NCBI GenBank assembly: GCA_937876095.1
Contig: CALFIE010000004.1
Location: 17,412-81,411, forward strand
Origin: an uncultured Flavobacteriales bacterium
GTDB taxonomy: Bacteria > Bacteroidota > Bacteroidia > Flavobacteriales > Weeksellaceae
DNA length: 64,000 bases
Direction: 5' to 3'
The first letter of the stretch is position 1; each line of letters opens with the position of its first letter. A program made the position numbers and the translations under genes. Shown here in pieces: positions 17,646 to 27,045 of the stretch. Under the pieces are notes generated by a model, which made no database searches, was not told the origin of the DNA, and worked only from the letters and a program-made list of their open reading frames with translations.

Positions 17646-18077
17646 ATGTTTACAGACGAGTATTATATGAAGTTGGCACTTCAAGAAGCGGAAGTTGCCT
17701 TAGAAAAAGACGAAGTTCCTATTGGTTGCGTCATTGTTTCTAACAATCGAGTGATTGCAAGAGCGCACAATCTTACCCAAACTTTAAATGATGTAACTGC
17801 ACATGCAGAAATGCAAGCCATCACTTCGGCTGCCAATTTTTTGGGCGGAAAATATTTACAAAACTGTACGCTGTATGTTACGCTGGAACCATGTGTAATG
17901 TGTTGTGGTGCGCTGAATTGGTCGCAAATTACCAAAGTAGTAATTGGTGCAACAGACGAAAAACGTGGCTACATCAATAAAAATCTTTCGTTGCACCCAA
18001 AAAGCAAATTGGTTTCAGGAATTTTAGAGAAAGAATGTTCAGACATTTTGGTGAAATTCTTTCAATCAAAAAGGTAA
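17646..18077 (+). CDS. tadA: tRNA-specific adenosine deaminase TadA-type
   Basis: A zinc-dependent deaminase, expected to convert A34 of tRNA-Arg(ACG) to inosine. The 143-aa product has the HAE zinc/proton-shuttle motif in TAHAEMQAI (H53, E55) and the PCVMC motif (C83, C86), with N-terminal DEVPIGCVIV. The ATG at 17646 is preferred to a TTG two codons upstream. The family also includes guanine and other nucleoside deaminases, so tRNA specificity rests on the overall resemblance. Confidence 0.88.
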   Translation: MFTDEYYMKLALQEAEVALEKDEVPIGCVIVSNNRVIARAHNLTQTLNDVTAHAEMQAITSAANFLGGKYLQNCTLYVTLEPCVMCCGALNWSQITKVVIGATDEKRGYINKNLSLHPKSKLVSGILEKECSDILVKFFQSKR

Positions 18078-18106
18078 ATTGGTACAAGTTTTTTTAATCA
18101 TATAAA

Positions 18107-18134
18107 AAATCCCTCCAAAATTTTGGAGGGATTT
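18107..18134. terminator. Bidirectional terminator between tadA and rplY
   Basis: A perfect 28-bp palindrome (AAATCCCTCCAAAA and its complement), flanked by A-runs on the left, between convergent genes; it can act on both transcripts. Confidence 0.85.
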
Positions 18135-18158
18135 ATATCTTTTATTTAAGATAATGTT

Positions 18159-18815
18159 TTATTCTTCAGTAGATTTCTCTTCGGTAGTTGGAACTAGAGG
18201 AGATTGATCTTTCACTTCTTCCGCTTCAACTTCATCTTCATCATCTTCTACTACAGCACCACCTTTCATTGCATTTCTAGACATCTTCACAGCAACAACT
18301 ACTGCATTATCTGGATGCATAAAAGAATAATTGGTAGTTTTGATATCTCCAACATATAATTTGTTACCAATTTTAAGTGGAGTAACATCAATCACTACTT
18401 CATCTGGTAAATTAGCAGGAAGCGCTTTTAATCTTAATTTTCTGAAAGATTGACGTAATGCTCCACCTGCAACAACACCTTTTGATCTACCGATCAATCT
18501 TACTGGAACTTCCATAACTACTGGTTTATCAGCAGAAAGTTGATAAAAGTCAACGTGCAAAATTTTGTCTGTAATTGGGTGAAACTGAATATCCTGAAGT
18601 ACTGCAGGAATAGTAACGCCATTTAGCTCAATAGAAACTGTGTGTGCTTCAGGAGTGTATACCAAATCTTTGAAAGATTTTTCTTCGGTAGAAAAATTCA
18701 ACGTTTCGGTTCCTCCGTAAACAACACAAGGAACTAGTTCAGCATCGCGTAGAGCTTTTGTAGATTTTTTGCCCACGCTTTCTCTTTTTGTGCCTTGAAT
18801 TGTAATAGATTTCAT
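18159..18815 (-). CDS. rplY: 50S ribosomal protein L25/general stress protein Ctc
   Basis: Binds 5S rRNA in the large subunit. The 218-aa form is the long CTC type: an N-terminal L25 beta-barrel ([18 protein letters not shown]..., [16 protein letters not shown]) and a C-terminal TL5-type domain ([28 protein letters not shown]), ending in an acidic tail rich in glutamate. Single gene with a classic -7 element upstream (18835-18842). Confidence 0.95.
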   Translation of the reverse strand: MKSITIQGTKRESVGKKSTKALRDAELVPCVVYGGTETLNFSTEEKSFKDLVYTPEAHTVSIELNGVTIPAVLQDIQFHPITDKILHVDFYQLSADKPVVMEVPVRLIGRSKGVVAGGALRQSFRKLRLKALPANLPDEVVIDVTPLKIGNKLYVGDIKTTNYSFMHPDNAVVVAVKMSRNAMKGGAVVEDDEDEVEAEEVKDQSPLVPTTEEKSTEE

Positions 18816-18834
18816 TTATAAAATTTTAAGGTTG

Positions 18835-18842
18835 CAAAGATA
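18835..18842 (-). promoter_or_regulatory. -7 element (TATCTTTGC) for rplY
   Basis: An exact TAnnTTTG with the frequent trailing C, 20 bases ahead of the ATG. No obvious -33 box. Confidence 0.5.
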
Positions 18843-18938
18843 TACATTTTTTTGAAAAAATGTAGCGTATTTTTCTGAAAAATTGCAATGGAAATCAAGC
18901 AATTCCGATTTGGTAATGCTTAGCTAATTTATAGGTGT

Positions 18939-19871
18939 TTAAACTTGCTTCAATGCCAAAATTTTATCTACAATTATTTGGGCCAATTTTTCTTTGCTTT
19001 GATGAGTCCAACCTGCAATATGCGGCGTTACAATTGCTTTATCTGAATGCAGCAGGAATTCTAAATCACTGTTTTTTTCATCAATTTGTTCAAAAGAAGC
19101 TTTCTCATATTCCAAAACATCTAAACAAGCTCCTTTAATTTTTCCTGATTTAATCGCTTCAACTAAATTTTTAGTTTTAATATTTTTTCCTCTTGCTGTA
19201 TTGATGAGATAGAAGTTTCTTTGCATTTCTGCAATAAATTTTGCATCTATCAAATTGGTGGTTTCTGGAGTCAAAGGAACATGCAAACTCAAAACATCTG
19301 CTTGGTTTTTCAAATCTTGTAGCGAGACTTGTGTCGCAAATTGATCTTCTAGATTTGGCAGAATATCATAAAAAATAACTTTGCATCCAAAACCCGAAAG
19401 TCTTTTTGCTACTGCTTTTCCCATATTTCCGTAGCCAATAATTCCGAAGGTTTTCCCTAATAATTCGTCGCCACGATTTTCCTCGCGTTTCCAAATCCCT
19501 TCTCTTACTTCATTTGCAGCTACGAATAAGCGATTCATCAACACCAGCAACATTCCCAAAACGTGTTCTGCAACAGCGTCGCGATTTCCTTCTGGTGAAT
19601 TGATTAGTTCTATCCCAATTTCTTTTGCTGCTTCAACGTCAATATTTTCCATTCCTGCTCCAACTCGGGCAATAAATTTCAAATTTTTGGCGTGCTGCAG
19701 GAAATTTTTATCCAATGGAATTCTACTTCTGATAATGATTCCGTCGTAATTCCCAATTTTTTGCAATACTTCTTCGTAGCTTGAAGTCACATCTTCATCT
19801 ACCACAAATCCATTCGCAAGCAATTGCTCTGTAATTAATGGATGATTGTGGTCTAATTGCAGAATTTTCAT
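18939..19871 (-). CDS. D-2-hydroxyacid dehydrogenase (phosphoglycerate dehydrogenase-like)
   Basis: An NAD(P)-dependent 2-hydroxyacid dehydrogenase of 310 aa, without the C-terminal ACT or ASB domain of long SerA proteins. Visible features are the Rossmann motif FGIIGYGNMGKAVAKRL, the substrate arginine in NTARGKNIK, the catalytic-glutamate region and the catalytic histidine in VTPHIAGWT. It may be the serine-pathway enzyme or another 2-ketoacid reductase; no serC is adjacent to decide. The thioesterase gene lies 41 bp upstream on the same strand. Confidence 0.85.
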   Translation of the reverse strand: MKILQLDHNHPLITEQLLANGFVVDEDVTSSYEEVLQKIGNYDGIIIRSRIPLDKNFLQHAKNLKFIARVGAGMENIDVEAAKEIGIELINSPEGNRDAVAEHVLGMLLVLMNRLFVAANEVREGIWKREENRGDELLGKTFGIIGYGNMGKAVAKRLSGFGCKVIFYDILPNLEDQFATQVSLQDLKNQADVLSLHVPLTPETTNLIDAKFIAEMQRNFYLINTARGKNIKTKNLVEAIKSGKIKGACLDVLEYEKASFEQIDEKNSDLEFLLHSDKAIVTPHIAGWTHQSKEKLAQIIVDKILALKQV

Positions 19872-19912
19872 AGGGTAATTTTCATCAAAAAAAATAATTT
19901 TGACTGCAAAAT

Positions 19913-20425
19913 TTATTGAAAAAGTTTTTTCAGTTCAGTTGCATCTGCAGGTTTCATTCTACCGGACAAAACGAGTGAAACTTCTTTTCGTCTTTGCGCA
20001 GCTGCAAAACGCTCTTTCTCGAGTTCAGTTTCTGGCTCCAATTGAGGAATTGGGACCGGTTTGTTGAATTCGTCTACCGCAACAAAGGTATAAATACCTT
20101 CATTGGTATGGGTTTTTACTTGATTGATGGGATCATCTAACCAAACGTCTACATAAATTTCCATAGAGGTTGAAAACGCACGAGAAACTTTGGATTCCAG
20201 CACAACAATTCCACCTTCTGGAATTGGGTGGTTAAAAGAAACGTGGTTTACAGAAGCGGTAACAACTCTACGCTCGCAATGTCTGGCTGCGGAAATAGAA
20301 GCACACCTGTCCATTTTTGCAAGCAATTCTCCACCAAAAAGATTTCTGAGCGAATTGGTCTCATTAGGCAGCACGATGTTGGTCATAATCGTGAGAGAAT
20401 CACTTGGTTTTTTGCTCTGTTCCAT
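19913..20425 (-). CDS. Acyl-CoA thioesterase, hotdog fold
   Basis: A 170-aa hotdog-fold thioesterase of the YciA/acyl-CoA hydrolase group, hydrolysing CoA thioesters. Characteristic segments are MTNIVLPNETNSLRNLFGGE with the catalytic Asn/Asp helix (ELLAKMDRCASISAARH) and VTASVNHVSFNHPIPEGG. The start overlaps the end of the upstream HU/CCDC81-like gene by 26 bp in another frame, so the two are probably translationally coupled. Chain-length preference cannot be read from sequence. Confidence 0.88.
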   Translation of the reverse strand: MEQSKKPSDSLTIMTNIVLPNETNSLRNLFGGELLAKMDRCASISAARHCERRVVTASVNHVSFNHPIPEGGIVVLESKVSRAFSTSMEIYVDVWLDDPINQVKTHTNEGIYTFVAVDEFNKPVPIPQLEPETELEKERFAAAQRRKEVSLVLSGRMKPADATELKKLFQ

Positions 20426-21164
20426 TTTTTGGGGTAATTTCTTGGGTGTTATTAGTCGTAACTGTGGTTTTTTCGGTAGTCACTTTTTTCATTTTCAAAG
20501 AATTGATCTTAAGTGAATCTACTACCTGTTTTTGGCTGGTTGCAGGTGAAGTTGGCTCAATTCTATGGGTTGCGTTTTTCACAGAAAAATCCCAAACTGA
20601 TTTTTTTCCAAATAATTTTTCCTGATTGGTAATTCCGAGATAAATAAGACCAAGAATAGGCACTATTAATAGGAAAATCCAAAGTATAGAATTGTTAAAC
20701 GTGTAACTTTTGTTATTGTTTTTATGCTTGCTGGTAATTTTCGCTTCAGAATTTAATTTTTTCAATTGAATTTCTTCTAAACCAAAAAAATCAGATTTTA
20801 CCTCTAAATTAGGACTGCTTATAAGTTTGATTCCTTCTTCTGTAGCTGTGAAATCACCCAAATTAGGCAAGTGAATTTTTCCCTTTTTCTGCAACTCCTC
20901 TTTCCATTTTGCGACTTCTTCTTTTATTTTGAATTGTACCACAAATAAGTTTTCGCTAGATTTTTCTGCAATAAATTTTGCCAAACTATTGTTATACACA
21001 TCTTGCTTTTCTTCAAAAATAAATTCTTGTTTTGGCGGCATCATTTTGCCTTGCTCCACATCTAACTTTGCAGAAGTTGTGTGTAAAGTAAGTACCCCAA
21101 AATCTGACAATTCTACCGAATTGTTTTCTTGTAAATAATTTGCGATATAGGTGGAAAGATTCAT
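20400..21164 (-). CDS. HU/CCDC81-like domain protein with one membrane segment
   Basis: A 254-aa Bacteroidota-specific protein. The first 120 residues hold two short HU-like (CCDC81-type) repeats: STYIANYLQENNSVELSDFG with LTLHTTSAKLD, then IKEEVAKWKEELQKKGKIHLPNLGDF. A single membrane helix follows at about residues 159-178, and then a basic, threonine-rich tail predicted to be outside. Related proteins often carry a SPOR domain at the end; none is seen here. The ATG at 21164 is preferred to a TTG three codons upstream. Exact role unknown; DNA or septal peptidoglycan attachment is only a guess from the domain. Confidence 0.7.
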   Translation of the reverse strand: MNLSTYIANYLQENNSVELSDFGVLTLHTTSAKLDVEQGKMMPPKQEFIFEEKQDVYNNSLAKFIAEKSSENLFVVQFKIKEEVAKWKEELQKKGKIHLPNLGDFTATEEGIKLISSPNLEVKSDFFGLEEIQLKKLNSEAKITSKHKNNNKSYTFNNSILWIFLLIVPILGLIYLGITNQEKLFGKKSVWDFSVKNATHRIEPTSPATSQKQVVDSLKINSLKMKKVTTEKTTVTTNNTQEITPKNGTEQKTK

Positions 21165-21197
21165 AATGCACAAATTTAAGATTTTTTATCTGAAACC

Positions 21198-21229
21198 AAA
21201 AAAAAGACCACCTCCTAAAAAGCAGTCCA
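21198..21229 (-). terminator. Probable terminator of the T9SS-sorted protein gene
   Basis: On the minus strand GACTGCT pairs with GGTGGTC (several G-U pairs) ahead of an eight-base T-run, about 25 bp after the stop codon. Confidence 0.5.
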
Positions 21230-21253
21230 ATTATCTTGTAAATTAGGTTTCTT

Positions 21254-21892
21254 TTATTTTTTGAACTTCAACACTTCTAATTCTGAACCATTAGCAATAG
21301 AAACAATGTAATTTCCTGTTTGATTTACTTGTAAATCTATTGGGTTTTCTGTTGCTTTCATGATGCTGGATTGCAGTAATCTACCATTCATATCATACAC
21401 AGAAATTGTCAAATTTCCTTTTTTGTTGGTGTATAATTTCCCTGCTGAAACCACCGATTTCGTTTGCAATTTGGTGAGATCTGACAAACCAAGAGTTGCA
21501 ATAGTAACAGCACTCCAACCAGTTGCTCCAGCTGAAGCTGTTTGATCAGATGTTTGTGTTCCTGCATTATTATTATAAATAAAATTCATATTATTAATCG
21601 TGGTACCTGCATTATAAAATGACGCCAAATTAATACTATAAGTATAATTTCCACTTCCATCTGGACCCGTCATCAAAGTTCCAGGCCATGCTCCAGTTGG
21701 ATTTGTAAATAGAGTTTGTGTATTATCAGTCGTATTTATCCATGTATAAAGATAAACAGGAGTTGAACTAAATCCATTTGCTGGGAATTTAGTATTAAAT
21801 GTAACCGTATTTCCTGAAATTGAAATGGTTGTTTGTGCATTTACCACTATAAAAGTAGTAAACAAAATAAAAATTGATATAAATTTTTTCAT
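21254..21892 (-). CDS. T9SS type A sorting domain protein
   Basis: A 212-aa secreted protein. The signal peptide is FISIFILFTTFIVVNAQ. Residues about 20-110 form a beta-rich module with YLYTWINTTDNTQ, GAWPGTLMTGPDGSGNYTYS and MNFIYNNNAGTQTSD, reminiscent of starch-binding-type (CBM25/26-like) modules. The last 70 residues match the type IX sorting domain: GNLTISVYDMNGRLLQSS and GNYIVSIANGSELEVLKFKK. So it is expected to be exported by the gliding/T9SS apparatus and displayed or released. It lies 76 bp after the TPP-controlled TonB receptor gene, with a possible promoter of its own. Confidence 0.8.
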   Translation of the reverse strand: MKKFISIFILFTTFIVVNAQTTISISGNTVTFNTKFPANGFSSTPVYLYTWINTTDNTQTLFTNPTGAWPGTLMTGPDGSGNYTYSINLASFYNAGTTINNMNFIYNNNAGTQTSDQTASAGATGWSAVTIATLGLSDLTKLQTKSVVSAGKLYTNKKGNLTISVYDMNGRLLQSSIMKATENPIDLQVNQTGNYIVSIANGSELEVLKFKK

Positions 21893-21916
21893 AATAATAG
21901 TTAGTTAATGATATAA

Positions 21917-21924
21917 CAAATCTA
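21917..21924 (-). promoter_or_regulatory. -7 element (TAGATTTG) before the T9SS protein gene
   Basis: A TAnnTTTG match on the minus strand, about 25 bases before the ATG; suggests that the gene may not depend only on the riboswitch-controlled promoter. Confidence 0.35.
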
Positions 21925-21968
21925 CTATCTTTTTTAATAAAAACCAGAACTTTTTACAATTATTTATT

Positions 21969-24068
21969 CTACAATTCCCAAGTTATCCCAAACATAAAAT
22001 TAATGCCTGCTTGTGAATAATAATAGGGAGAACTATCCCAGACAAAACCATTACTCACATATCTTTTATTAAAAATATTATTCAATAAAAATTTGAAAGC
22101 AAGACTAGATTTTTCAAAATTGAGTGCGTATTTTACATTGAAATCGGTCAAGAAATAGCTTGGTAAATGCAATTCTGTGTTGTTCGTGTTATCTAAGTAT
22201 TGCCTCGAAATATATTGATTTTGCAGCCCAATTTCGAAACTTTTGGTTGGTTGATAATGAATTAAGAAATTTCCTATAAAATTAGGCGAAAACGAAATTG
22301 TAGTATCTCCCAGATTTTCGATACCAGTAGAAGTTTCTTTTTTAAAATCGATGTTTTTATTTTGACTAAAGGTAACATTGCCAGAAAGTTGTACTTTTTC
22401 TGAAATTTTTGCAAGAGCTCCCAGTTCCAAACCACTTCGGTACGATTTCCCAGAATTGGTTCTGATGAATTCTCCAACTTGGTTAATTTGTCCACTCAAA
22501 ACCAACTGATTCAGGTAATACATATAATAGGCGTTCGCAGAAATCTGAAAAATCCCCCAATTTTTCTCTAATCCCACTTCGAAATCGTGTAATTTTTCTG
22601 CTTGAGTTTCTGAATTCGCAACCAAATCGTCTCTATTCGGTTCACGATGTGCGTGTGCATAAGACACAAAGATTTTACCTCCAGAAATTCGAAAATTAGC
22701 TCCAAATTTTGGATTGAAAAACAGCCATTTTTTTCGCATATCTATTCCGTCATCACCATTTTGTAGGAGCCACGTTTTGTAATCTAAATTACGCAGTTGT
22801 AAATCTCCAAAAAACTCTACATTTTTCAAACTGAAAATGGCTTTTATAAATCCTGAAACTTCGTTTTTCAGAGCATTGTTTCGGTAATATTCGTGCTCTA
22901 CAATTTGTGGAAAATCTACACCTGAAACATTCCCGAAATGTCTCCCAAAATATTGATTGGCAACCAAGCCTGCATTCAAATTCCAACGTTCAAACTTCCC
23001 AAAAAGATTAGAAACAAAGCCATGAAAATCATTATCTAGCCATTTTTTTCTAATGAAATCTGCATACACTTCACTTCCTTGGTTTGGCAAATTATATTTG
23101 GCAAAAGAATCACCTTGTTTATAGTTTTCATAGTAACCTTTTCCTTTGGTATAATGAAAAGTGGTTTCCAAATTCCAGTTTTTATTAAAATTCTGCCGCC
23201 ACAACAATTGATAATGATTTTGGTGGTAATTATCGGTTTCATTGTTGTAATAACCAATAATATTCTCCCAATTTGCGTCGTAAATTGCACCAGAATAGTT
23301 CATTTTTGGGTTGGTTTCCCAAGTTGTTTTATCAATCCCGTTCCAAGCTTGGTAGGTTTTTTCTTTTCCACCAAAAGCCATTAATCTAATTTTGGTGTTT
23401 TTTCCTTCAAAAAGAGCCGTAAAATTATATGAATCTAGGTTAGAAAAAGCACGGTCTATATAACCATCTGAATGTATTTTGGAATACCGAGCCAAAACCG
23501 AAAGTCGATTGTTCCAAAACTTCCCAGAATTGATTTCTGCTCCATATTTATAAGTATTGAAAGAGCCAAAACTGTCATCGGTACGAACTGAAAATTGTTC
23601 AGATGGATTTTTAGAAAGTATATTTACACTCGCTCCAAAAGACGAAACTCCGTTGCTTGAAGTTCCTACACCTCTTTGTAATACAATATTAGAAGCCGAA
23701 CTTGCCAAATCTGGCACATCTACAAAATACGTTCCCTGACTTTCAGAATCGTTGTAAGGGACTCCATTCATCATCACATTGATTCCGTTTCCACCAACTC
23801 CACGAATTCTGAAACCAGTATATCCTACTCCATTTCCCGCATCTGAAGTGGTTGTGACCGACGTTTGATTTTTGAGCAAAATCGGCAAATCTTGCCCCAA
23901 ATTTTTGTAGTCTAAATCTCGTTGAACATTGATGATTTCTTTGGCAACAGGAAGTCTTTTGGTAAAATTGACAGCTTCTATTTGTTGCTCTGCAATAGTG
24001 TCTTTCTTGGTTTGTGCAAAATTTGCAACTGGACTCAGACAAAGTCCTAAAAAAACAAATCCTTTCAT
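21969..24068 (-). CDS. TonB-dependent outer-membrane receptor, probable thiamine uptake
   Basis: A 699-aa TonB-dependent receptor with signal peptide (FVFLGLCLSPVANFAQ), a plug domain starting near residue 30 (LPILLKNQTSVTTTSDAGNG, FRIRGVGGNGINVMMNGVPY, VQRGVGTSS-like strand) and a 22-strand barrel ending in GINFMFGITWEL. No carboxypeptidase-like N-terminal domain precedes the plug and no SusD gene is adjacent. The leader carries a TPP riboswitch, which marks the substrate as thiamine or a thiamine compound by established precedent for TPP-regulated receptors in Bacteroidota. Confidence 0.9.
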   Translation of the reverse strand: MKGFVFLGLCLSPVANFAQTKKDTIAEQQIEAVNFTKRLPVAKEIINVQRDLDYKNLGQDLPILLKNQTSVTTTSDAGNGVGYTGFRIRGVGGNGINVMMNGVPYNDSESQGTYFVDVPDLASSASNIVLQRGVGTSSNGVSSFGASVNILSKNPSEQFSVRTDDSFGSFNTYKYGAEINSGKFWNNRLSVLARYSKIHSDGYIDRAFSNLDSYNFTALFEGKNTKIRLMAFGGKEKTYQAWNGIDKTTWETNPKMNYSGAIYDANWENIIGYYNNETDNYHQNHYQLLWRQNFNKNWNLETTFHYTKGKGYYENYKQGDSFAKYNLPNQGSEVYADFIRKKWLDNDFHGFVSNLFGKFERWNLNAGLVANQYFGRHFGNVSGVDFPQIVEHEYYRNNALKNEVSGFIKAIFSLKNVEFFGDLQLRNLDYKTWLLQNGDDGIDMRKKWLFFNPKFGANFRISGGKIFVSYAHAHREPNRDDLVANSETQAEKLHDFEVGLEKNWGIFQISANAYYMYYLNQLVLSGQINQVGEFIRTNSGKSYRSGLELGALAKISEKVQLSGNVTFSQNKNIDFKKETSTGIENLGDTTISFSPNFIGNFLIHYQPTKSFEIGLQNQYISRQYLDNTNNTELHLPSYFLTDFNVKYALNFEKSSLAFKFLLNNIFNKRYVSNGFVWDSSPYYYSQAGINFMFGITWEL

Positions 24069-24148
24069 TCTTTTAAATTTTTTTTAATTAAAAATTAATT
24101 GAACAAAAGGGGAAATAAGATTAAATATTTTTGCGAAGAATTTCACAA

Positions 24149-24215
24149 ATTTCCCTTAACAACATTACTTGTTCAGGTTCTTTGGGTATAATCTCAGCCT
24201 TTCACAGCACCCCTT
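24149..24215 (-). ncRNA. TPP riboswitch (THI box)
   Basis: The minus strand reads GGGGTGCTGTGAAAGGCTGA, then GATTATACCC, GAACCTGAACAAGTAATG and a closing AGGGAA, the universally conserved blocks of the TPP aptamer in order. It sits about 80 bases before the TonB receptor start codon. No clear intrinsic terminator follows, so control of translation initiation is more likely than premature termination. Confidence 0.95.
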
Positions 24216-24224
24216 TTTCTGTGG

Positions 24225-24232
24225 CAAATATA
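24225..24232 (-). promoter_or_regulatory. -7 element (TATATTTG) of the TPP-controlled transcript
   Basis: A TAnnTTTG match on the minus strand whose transcription start would fall just upstream of the aptamer, fitting a leader made almost wholly of the riboswitch. Confidence 0.5.
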
Positions 24233-24353
24233 CGTGTTTTTACCAATAAGTAATGACCCAAAATCTGTATCTAAATTCCTGAAAATACGGTTTTGAATAA
24301 CCATAGTGTTATATATAGATAAATTGCATACAATTCATACAAATTCTTAATGA

Positions 24354-24390
24354 TTTTTTGCAATAAAAACGCTAAAATTTTGTAATTTTG
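24354..24390 (+). promoter_or_regulatory. Promoter of the aconitase gene
   Basis: TTTTTTG and TAATTTTG are separated by 22 bases, near the upper end of the spacing in Bacteroidota promoters, and lie 45 bases before the start codon. Confidence 0.5.
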
Positions 24391-24434
24391 GAAACCATTT
24401 AAACTATCATTTAATCTTTATAAAAAATTGGAAT

Positions 24435-26711
24435 ATGACTTTTGACATTGACATGATTAAGAAAGTGTATGAGCGCTATCCTGAAAGAGTGGAAGCAGCT
24501 AGAAAAGCGGTTGGAAAACCGTTAACACTTTCCGAAAAAATTCTTTACACACATCTTTGGGAAGGAAATGCTTCTCAAAATTATGAAAGAGGAAACTCCT
24601 ACGTAGATTTTGCTCCAGACAGAGTTGCTATGCAAGATGCAACCGCACAAATGGCGCTACTACAATTTATGCAAGCAGGCAAATCCAAAGTTGCCGTTCC
24701 TTCTACTGCACACGCAGATCACCTAATACAAGCAAAAATTGGTGCAGATAAAGATCTACAAGAAGGTCTTAATAAAAATAACGAAGTTTTCAATTTTTTA
24801 AGTTCCGTTTGTGACAAATATGGAATTGGTTTCTGGAAACCAGGTGCAGGTATTATACACCAAGTAGTTTTAGAAAATTATGCATTTCCTGGTGGAATGA
24901 TGATTGGTACCGACTCCCACACTGTAAATGCAGGTGGTTTAGGTATGGTTGCAATTGGTGTTGGTGGTGCAGATGCTGTAGATGTAATGGCAGGAATGGC
25001 TTGGGAACTGAAAATGCCAAAACTAATTGGGATAAAACTTACTGGCAAATTAAGTGGGTGGACTTCTGCAAAAGATGTTATCCTAAAAGTTGCCGGAATC
25101 CTTACTGTAAAAGGTGGTACTGGTTGTATCGTTGAATATTTCGGCGAAGGAGCCAAATCTCTTTCTGCAACCGGTAAAGGTACTATTTGTAATATGGGTG
25201 CCGAAATTGGTGCTACTACTTCTACTTTCGGTTACGATGATTCTATGCGTAGATATCTTGCTGCAACTGGCAGACAAGACGTTGTAGATGCTGCCGATAA
25301 AATTGCGGAACATTTAACTGGGGATGATGAAGTATATGCACACCCAGAAAATTATTTTGATCAAGTAATTGAAATTAATTTATCTGAATTAACGCCGCAT
25401 CTTAACGGACCATTCACTCCAGATTTGGCAACTCCAGTTTCTGAATTTAAAGAAAAAGCCATTAAAAACGATTGGCCTTTGGATATTGAATGGGCGCTTA
25501 TTGGTTCTTGTACCAATTCGTCTTACGAAGATTTGGCTAGAGCTGCTTCTATTGTAGAAGACGCTGTTGCAAAAGGCGTGAAACCAAAAGCAATTTTAGG
25601 AATCAATCCAGGTTCGGAACAAGTACGATATACTGCTGAAAGAGATGGATTAATTGATACCTTCAAAAAATTTGAAAACGCAAGGATTTTCACCAATGCT
25701 TGTGGACCTTGTATTGGACAATGGGACAGAGCAGGTGCAGAAAAACAAGAAAAAAACTCCATCATACATTCATTCAACAGAAATTTTGCAAAAAGAGCAG
25801 ATGGAAATCCTAACACACACGCTTTTGTAGCTTCACCAGAAATGGTTGCTGCAGTAGCAATTTCAGGAAGGTTAGATTTTAATCCGATTACCGATACACT
25901 TACCAACCAAAATGGTGAACAAATAAAACTGAACGAACCAAAAGGTGACGAATTACCAACCAAAGGTTTCGCTGTGGACGATAATGGTTACCAAGCTCCT
26001 GCTGAAGATGGTTCCAAAGTTCAGGTTAATGTAAGCCCTACTTCGGATCGTTTGCAATTATTAGAACCTTTCAAACCTTGGGACGGCAAAAATATTTCTG
26101 GCGCAAAATTATTAATCAAAGCGCAAGGAAAATGTACTACTGACCATATTTCTATGGCAGGACCGTGGTTGAAATACAGAGGACATCTAGATAATATTTC
26201 TAATAACATGTTGATTGGCGCAGTAAACGCCTACAATATGGAAACTAACAAAGTGAAAAATGGTTTAACTGGTGAATTTGGTGAAGTTCCTGCTGTTGCA
26301 AGAGCATACAAAGCAGCTGGTGTTCCTTCTATTGTAGTTGGTGACCAAAATTATGGGGAAGGTTCTTCTAGAGAACACGCAGCTATGGAACCGAGACATC
26401 TTGGTGTAAGTGCTGTTTTGGTGAAATCTTTCGCAAGAATCCACGAAACCAACCTGAAAAAACAAGGAATGTTAGCACTTACTTTCGCTAATCCTGAAGA
26501 TTATGATAAAATTCAGGAAGATGATGTGGTGAACTTCTTAGACTTAGATCAATTTGCTCCTGGTAAACAATTGACCATAGAATTCATCCACAAAGATGGC
26601 AGCAAAGATGTTATTTTTGCAAATCATACCTACAACGAACAACAAATTGGATGGTTCAGAGCAGGTTCTGCACTCAATTTGATTGCAGCTGAAGCCGCAA
26701 AAAATGCCTAA
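24435..26711 (+). CDS. acnA: Aconitate hydratase, mitochondrial type
   Basis: Interconverts citrate and isocitrate in the TCA cycle using a 4Fe-4S cluster. The 758-aa length and sequence match the mitochondrial-type (ACO2-like) aconitase found in many Bacteroidota. Cluster ligands are C359 in [10 protein letters not shown] and C423/C426 in [12 protein letters not shown]. Other marks are [25 protein letters not shown] and the swivel-domain [15 protein letters not shown] with the active-site serine and arginine. Monocistronic, with a promoter upstream and a terminator at 26733-26765. Confidence 0.95.
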   Translation: MTFDIDMIKKVYERYPERVEAARKAVGKPLTLSEKILYTHLWEGNASQNYERGNSYVDFAPDRVAMQDATAQMALLQFMQAGKSKVAVPSTAHADHLIQAKIGADKDLQEGLNKNNEVFNFLSSVCDKYGIGFWKPGAGIIHQVVLENYAFPGGMMIGTDSHTVNAGGLGMVAIGVGGADAVDVMAGMAWELKMPKLIGIKLTGKLSGWTSAKDVILKVAGILTVKGGTGCIVEYFGEGAKSLSATGKGTICNMGAEIGATTSTFGYDDSMRRYLAATGRQDVVDAADKIAEHLTGDDEVYAHPENYFDQVIEINLSELTPHLNGPFTPDLATPVSEFKEKAIKNDWPLDIEWALIGSCTNSSYEDLARAASIVEDAVAKGVKPKAILGINPGSEQVRYTAERDGLIDTFKKFENARIFTNACGPCIGQWDRAGAEKQEKNSIIHSFNRNFAKRADGNPNTHAFVASPEMVAAVAISGRLDFNPITDTLTNQNGEQIKLNEPKGDELPTKGFAVDDNGYQAPAEDGSKVQVNVSPTSDRLQLLEPFKPWDGKNISGAKLLIKAQGKCTTDHISMAGPWLKYRGHLDNISNNMLIGAVNAYNMETNKVKNGLTGEFGEVPAVARAYKAAGVPSIVVGDQNYGEGSSREHAAMEPRHLGVSAVLVKSFARIHETNLKKQGMLALTFANPEDYDKIQEDDVVNFLDLDQFAPGKQLTIEFIHKDGSKDVIFANHTYNEQQIGWFRAGSALNLIAAEAAKNA

Positions 26712-26732
26712 CATTTTTTAAATAAATATGCA

Positions 26733-26765
26733 AAACCGTTCAAGAAATTGAGCGGTTTTTTTTCT
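26733..26765 (+). terminator. Terminator of the aconitase gene
   Basis: AAACCGTTCAA pairs with TTGAGCGGTTT (one G-U) around a short loop and is followed by a T-tract. Confidence 0.85.
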
Positions 26766-27045
26766 AATAAGATGTTTTAGATACATCTGATTTGAATTCA
26801 CTGATTAATAAATTTGAAACTAAATAATTTTCACATCAATAAATTTAGTATAATTGTAAGATTGTTTTATTTGGATTTTTATATGCTTATACATAGGCGC
26901 AAAAAGATTTATTAATAATTATAACACGTCTTTACATAACTGTAAACCAGACGATTTTGCCTGATTTTAGGATTAATAAGCTACAGAGCCAAAAAATAAA
27001 AACATAAAACTAACCACTAATTATACCTGGTAAAAGATATTTTTT
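26766..27045. other. Intergenic region before the M48 peptidase
   Basis: About 280 bases with no gene. The only structure I see is a bulged hairpin at 26927-26953 (CGTCTTTACA / TGTAA-ACC-AGACG). No clear TAnnTTTG promoter was found close to the peptidase start. Confidence 0.5.
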
